From positions 62,001 through 126,000 of the forward strand of contig NZ_AP025315.1 in NCBI RefSeq assembly GCF_036492835.1: a stretch of 64,000 nucleotides of DNA, given 5' to 3'. The notes below the pieces were generated by a model. That model was not told where the DNA came from, did not search any database, and saw only the letters and a program-made list of their open reading frames with translations. Origin of the DNA: Fulvitalea axinellae. Its GTDB lineage: Bacteria; Bacteroidota; Bacteroidia; Cytophagales; Cyclobacteriaceae. Every line of letters starts with the position of its first letter. Position 1 is the first letter of the stretch. Both the position numbers and the translations under genes were made by a program. This document shows positions 17,367 to 27,288 of this stretch, in pieces.

Positions 17367-17842
17367 TCAGCGTTTTTAATCATACTTTTTACCACCATTC
17401 GATGAAACGGGCCAATAGAGAACATATACATTTTTCCCATCGCATTATTGAACTCGACTAATGTGGTGACTTTAATATTGAAATCGGGCTCATCTGTTTT
17501 CAGAATACTGGCCCTAAATTTCAAATGCTTGTCGTCTTCGCCAACGATAATCTCATTTTCGGCAATTCGGAAAATCTTAAAAAATCCGATATAGCCCCCT
17601 TCCGAAAATTCTTGGCTATAATCGTCAGGCGTTACTGATTTTAATCCGAACAGTTTGCCTACCGCTATCCGAAAACGGAACAAACCTTGGACCCATGCCG
17701 GCGGTTTTTTTCCGAAGATCAGCTTTGCGATTTCCTCTAGGGAATCTTGGTGATTTGTGGTTGAAAAAGTATCTGAAAAATCAACTCTGGATAGTGCGTT
17801 TCGGATCCCTTCGCTATCTGGCACTCTTTCTTCTTTCACCAT
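17342..17842 (-). CDS. DUF2867-family protein
   Basis: 166 aa, no signal peptide, presumably cytosolic. The central ITVGED/KHLKFRASI-like stretch (here VGEDDKHLKFRAS) and the C-terminal FSIGPFHRMVVKSMIKNA segment fit DUF2867, a family of unknown function related to lipid-binding-type folds. ATG at 17840-17842. Monocistronic and convergent with the GH95 gene; its last codons lie in the terminator hairpin. Confidence 0.75.
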   Translation of the reverse strand: MVKEERVPDSEGIRNALSRVDFSDTFSTTNHQDSLEEIAKLIFGKKPPAWVQGLFRFRIAVGKLFGLKSVTPDDYSQEFSEGGYIGFFKIFRIAENEIIVGEDDKHLKFRASILKTDEPDFNIKVTTLVEFNNAMGKMYMFSIGPFHRMVVKSMIKNAEKRNKDTP

Positions 17843-18119
17843 TATCGTGTGTATTTTGATTTATAAGAAAGGTACGACCTAATACCGAAAAAAGAAGATC
17901 AGAAAGGATTTTCGTAATGTAAGGTTCGGGAGTTATATAGCCGAAAACATTCTATTAGGCAAAATGTGCGGGGGAATATCGTTATTGGAACAATTTAACC
18001 CGAAATGTTTGCAAAGTGGATTAATATTCGAAAACATAAATGCTAGAGCAAACAAGACTTTTGAGCTATTTTGCAAAACGTTACCCAATAGGGTTTCATT
18101 TTTTCAAAACTGAGTAATT

Positions 18120-19556
18120 ATGGAAATCAAGGGAATCCTGAAAAGGAGTTTTTGTTATGCTTCGGCTATGTTGGCCGGGGCGGTCACAGCTTATGCCCAG
18201 ACAAGCGGCAAGCCGAATATCATCCACATTATGGCCGATGACGTCGGGTATGACGATATCGGAATTTTCGGGGCAAAAGACATCAAAACCCCTAATATCG
18301 ACGCTCTCGCAAAAAAGGGGAAAGTATTTACGAATTTTTATGCTCCGCACGGCACTTGTACGCCCACCAGAGCGGCTGTTTTGACCGGACGATACGCTCC
18401 GCGCGTTAATGACCGTCAGGGTTTGCAAGTGCTTTTCCCTACGGCCAATACCGGACTTGATCCCAAGGAAATAACGGTAACTGAATTGCTCCAAAAGGAA
18501 GGCTACGCCACCGCACTTTACGGGAAATGGCATCTGGGGCATTTACCACAATATCTACCGACCTCTCAAGGTTTTGATTTATTCTTGGGAATACCGTATC
18601 CGAACGACCACGGACCGGAACGTAACGCAGGACAAGGCCTGAAAGAATTTCCTCCAATTCCGCTAATCAGAGGGAAGGAGCCGATAATGGCTTGCGATAA
18701 CAATGATTTGGGAGAGCTTCCGCAGAAATTCCAAAGGGAAGCTTGCCGATTTATCCGTGACAAAGCGAAAACAGGACAGCCATTTTACCTTCAATATTCA
18801 AATATAGAGACCCATACCCCGTGGTATGTTCCGAAAGGGTTTGAAGGCAGAAGCCAGGCCGGCCCTTACGGAGACGCCGTGGAATTTTTGGACGGAACAG
18901 TCGGCGCAATTATGCGGACCGTTCGCCAAATGGGGATTGAAGACAATACCTTAATCGTGTTCAGTTCGGATAACGGCCCGTTAGTAAAAAGATATCCAGA
19001 ATTGGAACAGTGTTACGGAACAGCGGCTTCTGTTGACACTTCAAGAAAGCATATCCTTCGGGGCGGGAAATACCAGTCCCGATATGATGGCGGAACCAGA
19101 GTGGCCTGCGTGATGGTTTGGCCGGGCAAGATCCCAGAAAATACCGTTTCCGACGAAGTAATCGCCGGATTCGACTTTTTCACAACCTTTGCCAAAATGG
19201 GTGGAGCGGAAATTCCGAATGACCGTATTATCGACGGACGTGATATCCGTCCTTTGATGAAGGGAGAACAAGGAGCTAAATCCCCTCACGAAGTATTCTT
19301 CGGCTACGAGGCTAAGGGACGTTTGATGTCAGTTAGAAAAGGCAATTGGAAATTGGCTATCCCGAATCACGGGTCGTACGGAATCGGGCGTTTGAAGGAA
19401 TACCAACTCTTTAATATCAAAGAGGATATCGGAGAAAAGAATAACGTCATCGAGAATCACCCAAAAATAGTCAAAGAACTTAAACGCTTGGCCAAAGAAG
19501 CCAACAAGGCGATCAAGGAAGACAAACCTATGCCATTGAGCGTTCAGGCAATGTAA
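18120..19556 (+). CDS. Arylsulfatase-type S1 sulfatase with Sec signal
   Basis: 478 aa. A Sec-type signal peptide (to about residue 27, AYAQ) distinguishes it from the two Tat-type sulfatases upstream. The metal-binding MADDVGYDD segment is at about residues 38-46 and the classical formylglycine motif CTPTR at residues 80-84, followed by TGRY. The first Asp pair, FGly and later 'SSDNGP' (metal) match arylsulfatase-A-like enzymes. It needs a formylglycine-generating enzyme encoded elsewhere. Monocistronic with a strong terminator. The substrate is not predictable; the neighbouring GH95 suggests a sulfated fucosyl glycan. Confidence 0.94.
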   Translation: MEIKGILKRSFCYASAMLAGAVTAYAQTSGKPNIIHIMADDVGYDDIGIFGAKDIKTPNIDALAKKGKVFTNFYAPHGTCTPTRAAVLTGRYAPRVNDRQGLQVLFPTANTGLDPKEITVTELLQKEGYATALYGKWHLGHLPQYLPTSQGFDLFLGIPYPNDHGPERNAGQGLKEFPPIPLIRGKEPIMACDNNDLGELPQKFQREACRFIRDKAKTGQPFYLQYSNIETHTPWYVPKGFEGRSQAGPYGDAVEFLDGTVGAIMRTVRQMGIEDNTLIVFSSDNGPLVKRYPELEQCYGTAASVDTSRKHILRGGKYQSRYDGGTRVACVMVWPGKIPENTVSDEVIAGFDFFTTFAKMGGAEIPNDRIIDGRDIRPLMKGEQGAKSPHEVFFGYEAKGRLMSVRKGNWKLAIPNHGSYGIGRLKEYQLFNIKEDIGEKNNVIENHPKIVKELKRLAKEANKAIKEDKPMPLSVQAM

Positions 19557-19570
19557 TTCCAACTATTTAT

Positions 19571-19608
19571 AAAAAGTGGATAGGCTCTCGCCTATTCACT
19601 TTTTCTTT
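19571..19608 (+). terminator. Terminator of the third sulfatase gene
   Basis: A 14-bp stem (AAAAAGTGGATAGG with CCTATTCACTTTTT, one G-T pair) with a 6-base loop is followed by TTTC. It starts 15 bases after the stop. Confidence 0.75.
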
Positions 19609-19711
19609 CCTATTTACCGAAATTTTTCGGTTTAGCCTTTTCCATGATTTTGGGGCTTGAAACTTGATACGAATTAGCCGATAAAGTTTCAGCATTATTA
19701 CTCCGAAAAAT

Positions 19712-20428
19712 ATGAAAAGGCTTCTAGTCATTATCTTTTTGGCGATTTCTTTCCTATTCGTTTCCCATTCGAAGTCATACGGACAGATTGCCTATCTAGT
19801 CTTAATTTTTGGAGACAAACTCGCTAACGAAAATTTTTATTTTACAGCGGTAGGAGGCTTTTCCGTTAACTTTCCAGGAGATTACATGAATTCCTCGCCG
19901 GGTGTAGGCGTTAATTTTGGTTTTATCGCGAATATCAGAATCAACCAGAAACTTTTCTTCGCACCAGAATTTGTACCGTTTTCATTATACCGGATAAACC
20001 ATGTTGAGAGAATCAATACGGGGAACCCTGACATCGACCCGCTTTTCAAAAGTGCGACATCGATAAAACGTGCCTACCAATTCGAATTACCGGTGACTTT
20101 AAGATATCAGATGACTGATCATTTCGCAGTATCGGGTGGCCCGTATATCGGCTTTTGGACATCGGTCAAAAATAAATACACGGATAAAATCGACGATGAC
20201 AAAATTGAGTACACCCAAGACGTAGGCGATAACTTCGAAACCCTTGATTTCGGTTTTGTAGCGGACGTGTCCTTCTCCCTTACGAAGAAAGTATGGAAAG
20301 GGCCGTTTCTTCGGCTACGTTATAAACAAGGACTACGGGATATGTATAAGCCCTCCGGGGAGATTTATTCTTCGACGCTAACACTTCAGTTGGCTTTGCC
20401 TTTTGTGGAAACGGCTAAGTGCCCTTAG
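19712..20428 (+). CDS. Outer-membrane beta-barrel protein (PorT-like family)
   Basis: 238 aa. A signal peptide (to about residue 24, SYG-Q) is followed by alternating amphipathic strands ending in an aromatic/hydrophobic strand near the C-terminus (LTLQLALPF), as in 8-stranded barrels of the Bacteroidota PorT-type family. Functions in this family vary and none is shown here. Monocistronic, convergent with the susD gene. Confidence 0.7.
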   Translation: MKRLLVIIFLAISFLFVSHSKSYGQIAYLVLIFGDKLANENFYFTAVGGFSVNFPGDYMNSSPGVGVNFGFIANIRINQKLFFAPEFVPFSLYRINHVERINTGNPDIDPLFKSATSIKRAYQFELPVTLRYQMTDHFAVSGGPYIGFWTSVKNKYTDKIDDDKIEYTQDVGDNFETLDFGFVADVSFSLTKKVWKGPFLRLRYKQGLRDMYKPSGEIYSSTLTLQLALPFVETAKCP

Positions 20429-20460
20429 TTACTTTTATAGATCAACTTATCTTGTTATTT

Positions 20461-20497
20461 CAAAAAAATAGAGGTTGCCCACAAAGTAGACAACCTC
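20461..20497 (-). terminator. Terminator of the susC-susD operon
   Basis: On the minus strand a perfect 7-bp stem GAGGTTG/CAACCTC is followed by TATTTTTTTG. It lies 24 bases past the susD stop. Confidence 0.7.
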
Positions 20498-20520
20498 AAA
20501 AGAATACTTAGTCGATTTGA

Positions 20521-22236
20521 TTATAAACTTGAACCTGCGCCTAAGACTGGATTATTTTTATCCCACCATAATCTTTCGGTGTTGAACCTAGAGGGGTCGT
20601 TAGACTCAATACTAAACCCTTGTTCATTCATTGTTTTTTTCCAGTTATCACGATTAAACTCCCCCGGATCACCGTAACCGAATCTACGCGGAATGTCGGT
20701 AATCTCACCACCAGAGTTCATGAATGGTTCCCAAGCAAGAATTGTCGAACCTTTTTTAGGGAAACCTGTCCTACGGCACAGAGCATAAGCTTCCGCCGGT
20801 AAACGAAAGAAGTTGACGTATGCTTGAAGCACTACTTTCTCATAGTCTTCAGTTGAGTTTCCTGAAAGTTTGACATTAGGTTTTTCAAGATAATCGGTAA
20901 CCATGTCATCCGTAAGGGCTACATAGTCATATGACTTGGCCTTTTCAGCCCACATATTGTAGGTTCTAAGTGAAGCCTCAACACCCTTATTATACCAATC
21001 CTTATAATCTCCACCAACGTACCCTTTCAATGAGAACTCGGACATGGTGAAGCAAACCTCAGCGTATGAGAACAATACGTCAATATACAGGCCGTCATTA
21101 TCATCGCGACGTGGCGCAAAAAACGCTCTATTGATATGCGAAATCTGATTATAATTATTGTCACCTAACTTTACACTAGTAAAATACGCTTTCTTAGTGT
21201 CATCATCTTGAGCCTTTTTCGGACTAGACGGGGCTCCCTGATAACGATAAAGAGGATCATTATCATAGTCAAGAACTGACGGGATATCGTCTTCTTTATT
21301 CGCATCCTTAAAAGCTTTTATTACAGCCTCTGAATATTGATTTTTCTCGAAGAAAAATACCAATCTAGGGTCGTTATTGGCTTTCAAGAAATCTACGAAC
21401 TTCTCACTGCCTGAAGGCGATCCCCAAAAATCACCCGCTCGTCCACCGTAGTCAGTCGAAGGGGACCAAACAAACTGATCATCTTCGGACGCAAAAAGCC
21501 CTACGCTGTCATTAGTAATTTCAGCCAATATCGTTTTGGCTTTTTCGAGGTCGCTATTTACAAGCCTTGAAGCTATACGTAACTTAATTGCGTTGGCAAG
21601 TTTTATCCATTTCGTCCAATCGCTCTTGTAAATGAAGTCGGCATTTCCATACCCTAAGTATGTCCCGTCTTTTTTCAACGATACAATCGCATTATTGAGC
21701 TCGGTAACCCAGGTACTGTAAAGAGTCTCTTGGTTATCATATACAGGTGAGAAATTCTTATCATACCGCCCCTGCATAGCCTCAACATAAGGAATTGCTC
21801 CATACATATCAGTCACTCGTAATCCGTGGTAAGCCTGCACGATATAGGTTACAGCCACCATTTTCTCCCTCTTCATTTTTTCCTCTTCACTCATTTGACT
21901 GATCTGGCGACGGATTTCGAAGAGGTTAGGCATAACCCCACTATAGAATGTTCCCATTCGGCCACCCAACGGCCCTAGAGTATTGATCTCAATTGAGTTC
22001 CCCCCTCTTGGTGTTACCATTTGGGTCCAAGGCATGATTTTCTGGTAGTTATCGTAAAACCACTCTGTATACTTATAGTCTCCGAGTTGAAACGCGGAAT
22101 GAGTGAACATATACGACAGCTCTGGCTTTGTAACAACATTTGGGTCAGTGTTCACGTCACCAAAATCGTCTGTGCAAGCACCAAGAGCTCCTGACAGTGA
22201 GGCGAATAACGCCAATTTATATATTATTCGTTTCAT
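20521..22236 (-). CDS. SusD/RagB-type nutrient-binding outer-membrane lipoprotein (SusD-like 2 family)
   Basis: 571 aa surface lipoprotein that caps the SusC channel and captures the ligand. A lipobox LGAC with Cys21 follows a basic hydrophobic signal. The mature start TDDFGDVNTDPN is typical of the SusD_2 branch. The helical TPR-like body includes a TDMYGAIPYVEAM segment near residues 142-154. Starts 18 bp after the susC stop. The ligand (oligosaccharide or other polymer fragment) cannot be deduced; no hydrolase is in the same operon. Confidence 0.93.
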   Translation of the reverse strand: MKRIIYKLALFASLSGALGACTDDFGDVNTDPNVVTKPELSYMFTHSAFQLGDYKYTEWFYDNYQKIMPWTQMVTPRGGNSIEINTLGPLGGRMGTFYSGVMPNLFEIRRQISQMSEEEKMKREKMVAVTYIVQAYHGLRVTDMYGAIPYVEAMQGRYDKNFSPVYDNQETLYSTWVTELNNAIVSLKKDGTYLGYGNADFIYKSDWTKWIKLANAIKLRIASRLVNSDLEKAKTILAEITNDSVGLFASEDDQFVWSPSTDYGGRAGDFWGSPSGSEKFVDFLKANNDPRLVFFFEKNQYSEAVIKAFKDANKEDDIPSVLDYDNDPLYRYQGAPSSPKKAQDDDTKKAYFTSVKLGDNNYNQISHINRAFFAPRRDDNDGLYIDVLFSYAEVCFTMSEFSLKGYVGGDYKDWYNKGVEASLRTYNMWAEKAKSYDYVALTDDMVTDYLEKPNVKLSGNSTEDYEKVVLQAYVNFFRLPAEAYALCRRTGFPKKGSTILAWEPFMNSGGEITDIPRRFGYGDPGEFNRDNWKKTMNEQGFSIESNDPSRFNTERLWWDKNNPVLGAGSSL

Positions 22237-22254
22237 TTTTTGCTCTTTCTTTAA

Positions 22255-25200
22255 TTACAAACCTAGACCGATCGTAAAACCGTAGTTTCTCACATAAGGA
22301 GTCGCACCATATTCAAAAGCATCTGCAGCGCGAGAGCTAGCGTTAGCTTCTGGGTTAATGTTATCAGGCAGTGAGTTATAAAGGAACCCGAGGTTTCTAC
22401 CATATAGCGACAGCCTAACATCCCTTAAATGGAATTTCTTTGTGATTTCTCTAGGTACAGAGTAAGACACAACGATCTCGCGAAGAGCTACATAAGAAGC
22501 TTCGTTAACAAATTCTTCCACAATACCACGTGACCAAGAACCTGGGAAATAGTTAAGAGCGGAAACGTGAATCGGCTCAATAACGCCGTCCTTATACGCT
22601 TGCTCTACTGTCATTCCGCTTACATCAACATCATTGATTGTAGTACCTTCATCAAATACCATCCCTTTCGGAACAACTCCATCCTCGTATTCTTTCCCAT
22701 TCGAGCTAGTCCATACTATACCACCATGCTCACGGTCACGATTTGCAAGAGAGCTCTCGAAAAGTCCGTTTTGCATACCATAACGCTGAGTGAATGAATA
22801 GATATCTCCTCCCATCTTCACATCAAGGAATACCCTCATAGACAACCCTTTGTAAGAGAATGTATTGGTCACACCTCCATACCAGTCTGTCATGATATTA
22901 CCAACAGTCTTACGTTCACCGTTTCTTACAGGATATGGAGATCTAGCTCCACCATGCCATTTTACAACAATGTTTCCGTTAGCGTCGCGCTTATAAGCCG
23001 CGTCAGTCATCAGGTCACCGTAGTTACCTCCAACAATTGCATAAGAACCAATTCTATCACCGTAAGTGGCGTTACCATGCAATCCTTTTTCAGTGATTCC
23101 AAGGTCTTCATCCAAGTCAACAATTTCGTTTCTCAAACGGGTGTAATTCATGTCAATCTCCCATTTGAAATCTCCGATTTTAAGAGGAGTCGCATTGATT
23201 GCCAATTCGATACCTTGGTTTTGGATATTACCGGCGTTAAAAACCATACTTCCTACACCAGAGTAGCTAGGTACTCCAAGACCCAGAATCTGATCGTAAG
23301 TATTCTTTTTGAACCAAGTGAAATCTATTCCTAAGCGGTTATCGAGGAATCTCAAATCCGCTCCAACTTCAAACGCTTTCGATCTTTCTGGTTTAAAATC
23401 GCTTGCATAAACCTTATTTGACTTATACGAATATCGAGGTCCAACACCTTCCAAATCACCAGTCTTTTTGTATCCATCACTCAACAAATAAGCACTGGTA
23501 CCGTTACCGACTTCCGCATATGAAGCTCTCAACTTACCGAATGTGACAAAAGATGGCAATTCAAAAGATTCTGAGAATGCCCAAGCCAAGCTAGTAGATG
23601 GATAAAAGAAGCTGTAGTTACCGCTTCCGTCAGGGTAGGCCATAGTAGAGTTCCAGTCATTACGACCTGTAACTGTAAGGAAAAGCATGTTTTTCCAAGC
23701 GATATCGCCAAAGAAGTATGCGGAGATCAGTTTTCTTGTGGATTCTTGCCCCCCGCCTGTTTTTGGGTTATTCTTACTGTTTGAGATCGTATAGTTTCCG
23801 GGCACGATCAAGCCACCGTCTGTCTGTGCTCTGGAATTTCGACCTGATGTTTCCCAAGTTTCCCCACCGACAGAGAAGGCAACATTCCAGTCTTCATTGA
23901 AGTCCTTGTTGAAATTCAGTGTCGTTTTACCGAAAAGTTGTTCTCGCCTTCTATTTTCAACTTTATAAAAGCCACCAGAATTGTTGATGCCTGAACCAAG
24001 ATTCTTCTCTTCATACGTCGTATAAAGGTTATTAATATAACCTTCGGCGGCCCAGTTTAACCAATCCGTGATTGTGTATTGGAGTCCTACCTTCAAACGT
24101 AATGTCTCTTCTGTTCTTTCTCTATTTTCCTCAAAGAGTTTCCAATAAAGGCTTCCACCCGGCCCTTTACTAATATCTCCATTATTCCCGTTTGGCAAAC
24201 CACCATGAGGGGCTTTGTAATCATCTTTCCATTTATTCGGATCATAATCACGAGGGAACACATCATAGATGAAGGACCTCTGAAGGCTTCTTTGAGGAGG
24301 GTTCTTAGCTATCGATTTTGTATAGTTGGCCAATACATCTGTAGACAGTCTTTCGCTGATCTTTTTGTTCAAAGAGATCTGTAATGAGTTTCTTTCGAAA
24401 TCATTTCCAGGATCAACACCCTTTTGGAACATATTTGAATAACTGGCTCTGTAGCTAAGGTCATTATTATCGCTTCCTCCGCTCAGAGAAACACTTGTAT
24501 TATGGGTTCGTCCTATCTCGTAAATATCTTTAAAGTTATCTGGTTGAGGGCTGTAAGTACCCCAAGAGCCATCATATTCACGAATTTTCTGACCTTCCAT
24601 CTTAGGGCCCCAACTAGGTGCTCCCGTATCACGGATTGGCTCACCGTCAGAATTTGTCAAAAATTGCCTTGTATCTCTGCCATCTTCGTGTCCGCTATAT
24701 CCAGCGATAAAACCTCCTCCATACTCATTTTGAAAATCCGGTCCATCATAGACTTCAGTGAATCCAGAAGAATGTTTTACATCTAAACCAATACCATTAC
24801 GCTTTTTACCCTTTTTGGAAGTGATAATAACAACACCTTCCAAAGCGCGAGAACCATAAAGCGCGGCGGCGGCGGCACCTTTCAAGACCGTTACAGACTC
24901 AAATTCATCCGGGTTAAGGTTTTTCAAATCGTTACCCCAGTCAGAAACACCCCATTGATCACCACCACTTGTTCCATTTTCGATTATAATTCCATCGACG
25001 ACAAACATTGGCTGAGTGTTCTGATTCAAAGTCGAATTACCGCGAATAGTAATACGAGTACCGCCAAAAGAACCGCCGGCACCTTGGGTAATCTGTACAC
25101 CCGCTACTTTACCTTGAAGACCATCAACTGGGTTAACAACCTGAACATCAGATATTGAGCTTCCTTTGAGTTCTGTTACAGAGTAACCAACTTTTTTCTT

Positions 25201-25857
25201 TTCTTTCTTCACTCCAAAAGCTGTCACAACAACGTCTTCCAATTGTTCCATTGAAGGGGACATTGTAAGCTCAATATTGGTACGCCCATTAACGTTTACC
25301 TCCAAAGGTTCAAAACCAATGGAAGTAAACGTAAGAGTTGCATCTTTATCAACTATAATGAGGAAATTACCTGAAAAATCTGTGATCGTTCCGTTTGAAG
25401 TTTCGCCCTTTTCGATAACGTTAACCCCAATTAGCCCTTCACCAGTTTCAGCGTCCTTCACAATACCGCTAACTCTGATTTTCTGCTCTTGAACTTGTTT
25501 CTCAGTGCTTTTAGCTTCGCCAAAGATAATAATCTGCTTACCATCAATTTTGAAACTCAGCCCTGTATTCTTTAGTGCTGACTTAAGGGCTTTTTCCAAC
25601 GACATGTCGCCACGAAGCGTGATTTTTCCTGCTTTCTCCAAATCCGCATTACGGAAAAAGATCTTCATATCGCTTTTCTTAGCGATACCTCTTAGGGCTT
25701 TCTCTAACGCTACATTCTCATATTCGAGATCTACGGCTTGAACCGATGTTCCCGCAAAAGAGACTATACTAGTCCCTAAAAGGAGCGTGAGAAAAAAAGG
25801 CAATAAAATGCCACCCTTTCGTATACCTACGAAAGGTTTTTTGAGTAAAAATTTCAT
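22255..25857 (-). CDS. SusC/RagA-type TonB-dependent transporter with N-terminal signalling (STN) domain
   Basis: 1200 aa outer-membrane channel. Domains in order: signal peptide (to about residue 36), STN domain (about 40-115) for contact with the FecR anti-sigma factor, carboxypeptidase-regulatory-like domain (about 126-205), plug starting with the SusC segment MEQLEDVVVTAFG (about 214-226) and VVDGIIIENG, then a long beta-barrel to the C-terminal Phe/Gly-rich strand. It imports the ligand in complex with SusD. The STN domain plus the adjacent sigma/FecR genes indicates ligand-responsive autoregulation. Two terminator-like hairpins on the opposite strand overlap its leader and first codons. 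Confidence 0.95.
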   Translation of the reverse strand: MKFLLKKPFVGIRKGGILLPFFLTLLLGTSIVSFAGTSVQAVDLEYENVALEKALRGIAKKSDMKIFFRNADLEKAGKITLRGDMSLEKALKSALKNTGLSFKIDGKQIIIFGEAKSTEKQVQEQKIRVSGIVKDAETGEGLIGVNVIEKGETSNGTITDFSGNFLIIVDKDATLTFTSIGFEPLEVNVNGRTNIELTMSPSMEQLEDVVVTAFGVKKEKKKVGYSVTELKGSSISDVQVVNPVDGLQGKVAGVQITQGAGGSFGGTRITIRGNSTLNQNTQPMFVVDGIIIENGTSGGDQWGVSDWGNDLKNLNPDEFESVTVLKGAAAAALYGSRALEGVVIITSKKGKKRNGIGLDVKHSSGFTEVYDGPDFQNEYGGGFIAGYSGHEDGRDTRQFLTNSDGEPIRDTGAPSWGPKMEGQKIREYDGSWGTYSPQPDNFKDIYEIGRTHNTSVSLSGGSDNNDLSYRASYSNMFQKGVDPGNDFERNSLQISLNKKISERLSTDVLANYTKSIAKNPPQRSLQRSFIYDVFPRDYDPNKWKDDYKAPHGGLPNGNNGDISKGPGGSLYWKLFEENRERTEETLRLKVGLQYTITDWLNWAAEGYINNLYTTYEEKNLGSGINNSGGFYKVENRRREQLFGKTTLNFNKDFNEDWNVAFSVGGETWETSGRNSRAQTDGGLIVPGNYTISNSKNNPKTGGGQESTRKLISAYFFGDIAWKNMLFLTVTGRNDWNSTMAYPDGSGNYSFFYPSTSLAWAFSESFELPSFVTFGKLRASYAEVGNGTSAYLLSDGYKKTGDLEGVGPRYSYKSNKVYASDFKPERSKAFEVGADLRFLDNRLGIDFTWFKKNTYDQILGLGVPSYSGVGSMVFNAGNIQNQGIELAINATPLKIGDFKWEIDMNYTRLRNEIVDLDEDLGITEKGLHGNATYGDRIGSYAIVGGNYGDLMTDAAYKRDANGNIVVKWHGGARSPYPVRNGERKTVGNIMTDWYGGVTNTFSYKGLSMRVFLDVKMGGDIYSFTQRYGMQNGLFESSLANRDREHGGIVWTSSNGKEYEDGVVPKGMVFDEGTTINDVDVSGMTVEQAYKDGVIEPIHVSALNYFPGSWSRGIVEEFVNEASYVALREIVVSYSVPREITKKFHLRDVRLSLYGRNLGFLYNSLPDNINPEANASSRAADAFEYGATPYVRNYGFTIGLGL
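25815..25842 (+). terminator. Terminator-like hairpin antisense to the susC signal-peptide codons
   Basis: The plus strand reads a perfect 9-bp stem CCTTTCGTA/TACGAAAGG with a 4-base loop followed by six T, the form of an intrinsic terminator. It lies on the strand opposite to susC, codons 8-14. An antisense RNA could end here, or the hairpin may act in the susC mRNA; no plus-strand promoter is obvious. Confidence 0.4.
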
Positions 25858-25917
25858 AATATTGTAAAGGTTTTGAGATTATGAGAATTTGAATTCTCTA
25901 AAAAACTTGAATCGAAG

Positions 25918-25950
25918 CGACGAACCGCCATTCGTCGTTTCATTTTTTTT
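25918..25950 (+). terminator. Second terminator-like hairpin in the susC leader, antisense strand
   Basis: The stem CGACGAA/TTCGTCG (7 bp, 6-base loop) is followed on the plus strand by TTTCATTTTTTTT. It lies 61-93 bases upstream of the susC ATG. On the minus strand there is no U-run, so as a terminator it would act only on plus-strand transcription. Confidence 0.4.
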
Positions 25951-26005
25951 GTGAAAGATTGTCTACGTCAAATCATACGCCTACTGGGGTTTACGTGAAA
26001 CAAGA

Positions 26006-27220
26006 TTAGTCTTTATCTTTAATATAGAAGGTGTCATTTGTGTGCATAACAGTAATTGGGCTCGTTACAGCGAAAAAGTTCATTACTTTTTCGATTTGTT
26101 CACTCTCAAACTCTCCAGAGAACCTCTCGTCACTGAATCCGATGGCATCGTCTATAACTCTTATATTATACCACCTTTCAAGCCTAGGTTTAAGATTCTC
26201 AAATTTCTCATTGTAGAAAACAAGCCTATTATCTTTCCAAGCTGTATAACGGTCTATATCAGAAAGAGTGGTTTTAACCAGCCTGCCTGATTCATCATTA
26301 TAAACAACTCTCTGATACGGGGACATCATTACTGCATTATCCTCATCAAACTCTGCTGACCCGTTCCGTTTAGCTATACCAACCTTACCTTCAACTAGAA
26401 CAGTGCTTACTTCTTTGTCCTCTGAGTAGGCCTTAATGTTAAACGCCGTCCCGTAAACTCTAACATCTATGTTTGCCGCTCGTATTATAAACGGCTTGTT
26501 CTCATTCTTAGCGACTTCCAGATAAGCTTCACCTGTTAATTTAATCTCACGTTTTGTGCCTGTAAACTCCACAGGGTAACTTAACCTGCTATCCGAATTA
26601 AGCCACACACGCGTCCCATCAGATAACATAACATTAAATCGCTTACCTCTTGGTACAGTGAGTGTATTGAACGCCACTACCCGATTAGGATTTATATCTT
26701 TGTTTTTCTTGTATATTAAAAATCCCCCTACCTGTTTCGCTGAACGAGCACTGTCAATCATTAAATCTTGATAATCACCTTGAGTAATCTCAAGCTTTCC
26801 TCCATCGGCGAGCTCAAGTGTCACCTCATTATGTTCAATTGGCTCAAGATCATTCAAATAAGCCGTCTGCTCAGTGTGAACTTTCATGAACCTCCAAATC
26901 CCTACAGCTAACAAGCCCAAGAAAATAGCGGCTACAGATCTCCAAAAACCTATTAGCCGACTTTTCTTTCTTGTCATTGGTCTCCCAATCGACTTTTTCC
27001 AATCATCCCAACCTCTATTCGTCTTTTCAGAATAATAATCATTGCCATCATTCGCCCAGAATGTTGATAGCTCCTCAAAACGAGCCTTTAGTTCAGGTGA
27101 AGTCATTAACTTCTCCTGAAACTCTGCTTCTTCTGCGCCGGTCAGTTCATCGGACAGGTAACGAATTATTTCCTTATCATGCCCATAATTTCTTGATATT
27201 TCCCCCATGTCTACATACAT
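26006..27220 (-). CDS. FecR-family anti-sigma factor
   Basis: 404 aa with the ATG at 27218-27220; a longer frame starts at GTG 27241 and a shorter one at ATG 27208. The cytoplasmic N-terminus (about 95 residues) should hold the sigma factor. A transmembrane helix follows (SVAAIFLGLLAVGIW). The periplasmic FecR domain has the signature region TVPRGKRFNVMLSDGTRVWLNS and GEAYLEVAKNENKPFIIRA. It transmits the signal from the STN domain of the downstream SusC. Lies between the sigma gene and susC. Confidence 0.92.
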   Translation of the reverse strand: MYVDMGEISRNYGHDKEIIRYLSDELTGAEEAEFQEKLMTSPELKARFEELSTFWANDGNDYYSEKTNRGWDDWKKSIGRPMTRKKSRLIGFWRSVAAIFLGLLAVGIWRFMKVHTEQTAYLNDLEPIEHNEVTLELADGGKLEITQGDYQDLMIDSARSAKQVGGFLIYKKNKDINPNRVVAFNTLTVPRGKRFNVMLSDGTRVWLNSDSRLSYPVEFTGTKREIKLTGEAYLEVAKNENKPFIIRAANIDVRVYGTAFNIKAYSEDKEVSTVLVEGKVGIAKRNGSAEFDEDNAVMMSPYQRVVYNDESGRLVKTTLSDIDRYTAWKDNRLVFYNEKFENLKPRLERWYNIRVIDDAIGFSDERFSGEFESEQIEKVMNFFAVTSPITVMHTNDTFYIKDKD

Positions 27221-27288
27221 AACGCGCACAAACTCGTGCACCCTAAAAACAATATGAATTTTTTGTAAAAAAAATATGAAGTGTATAA

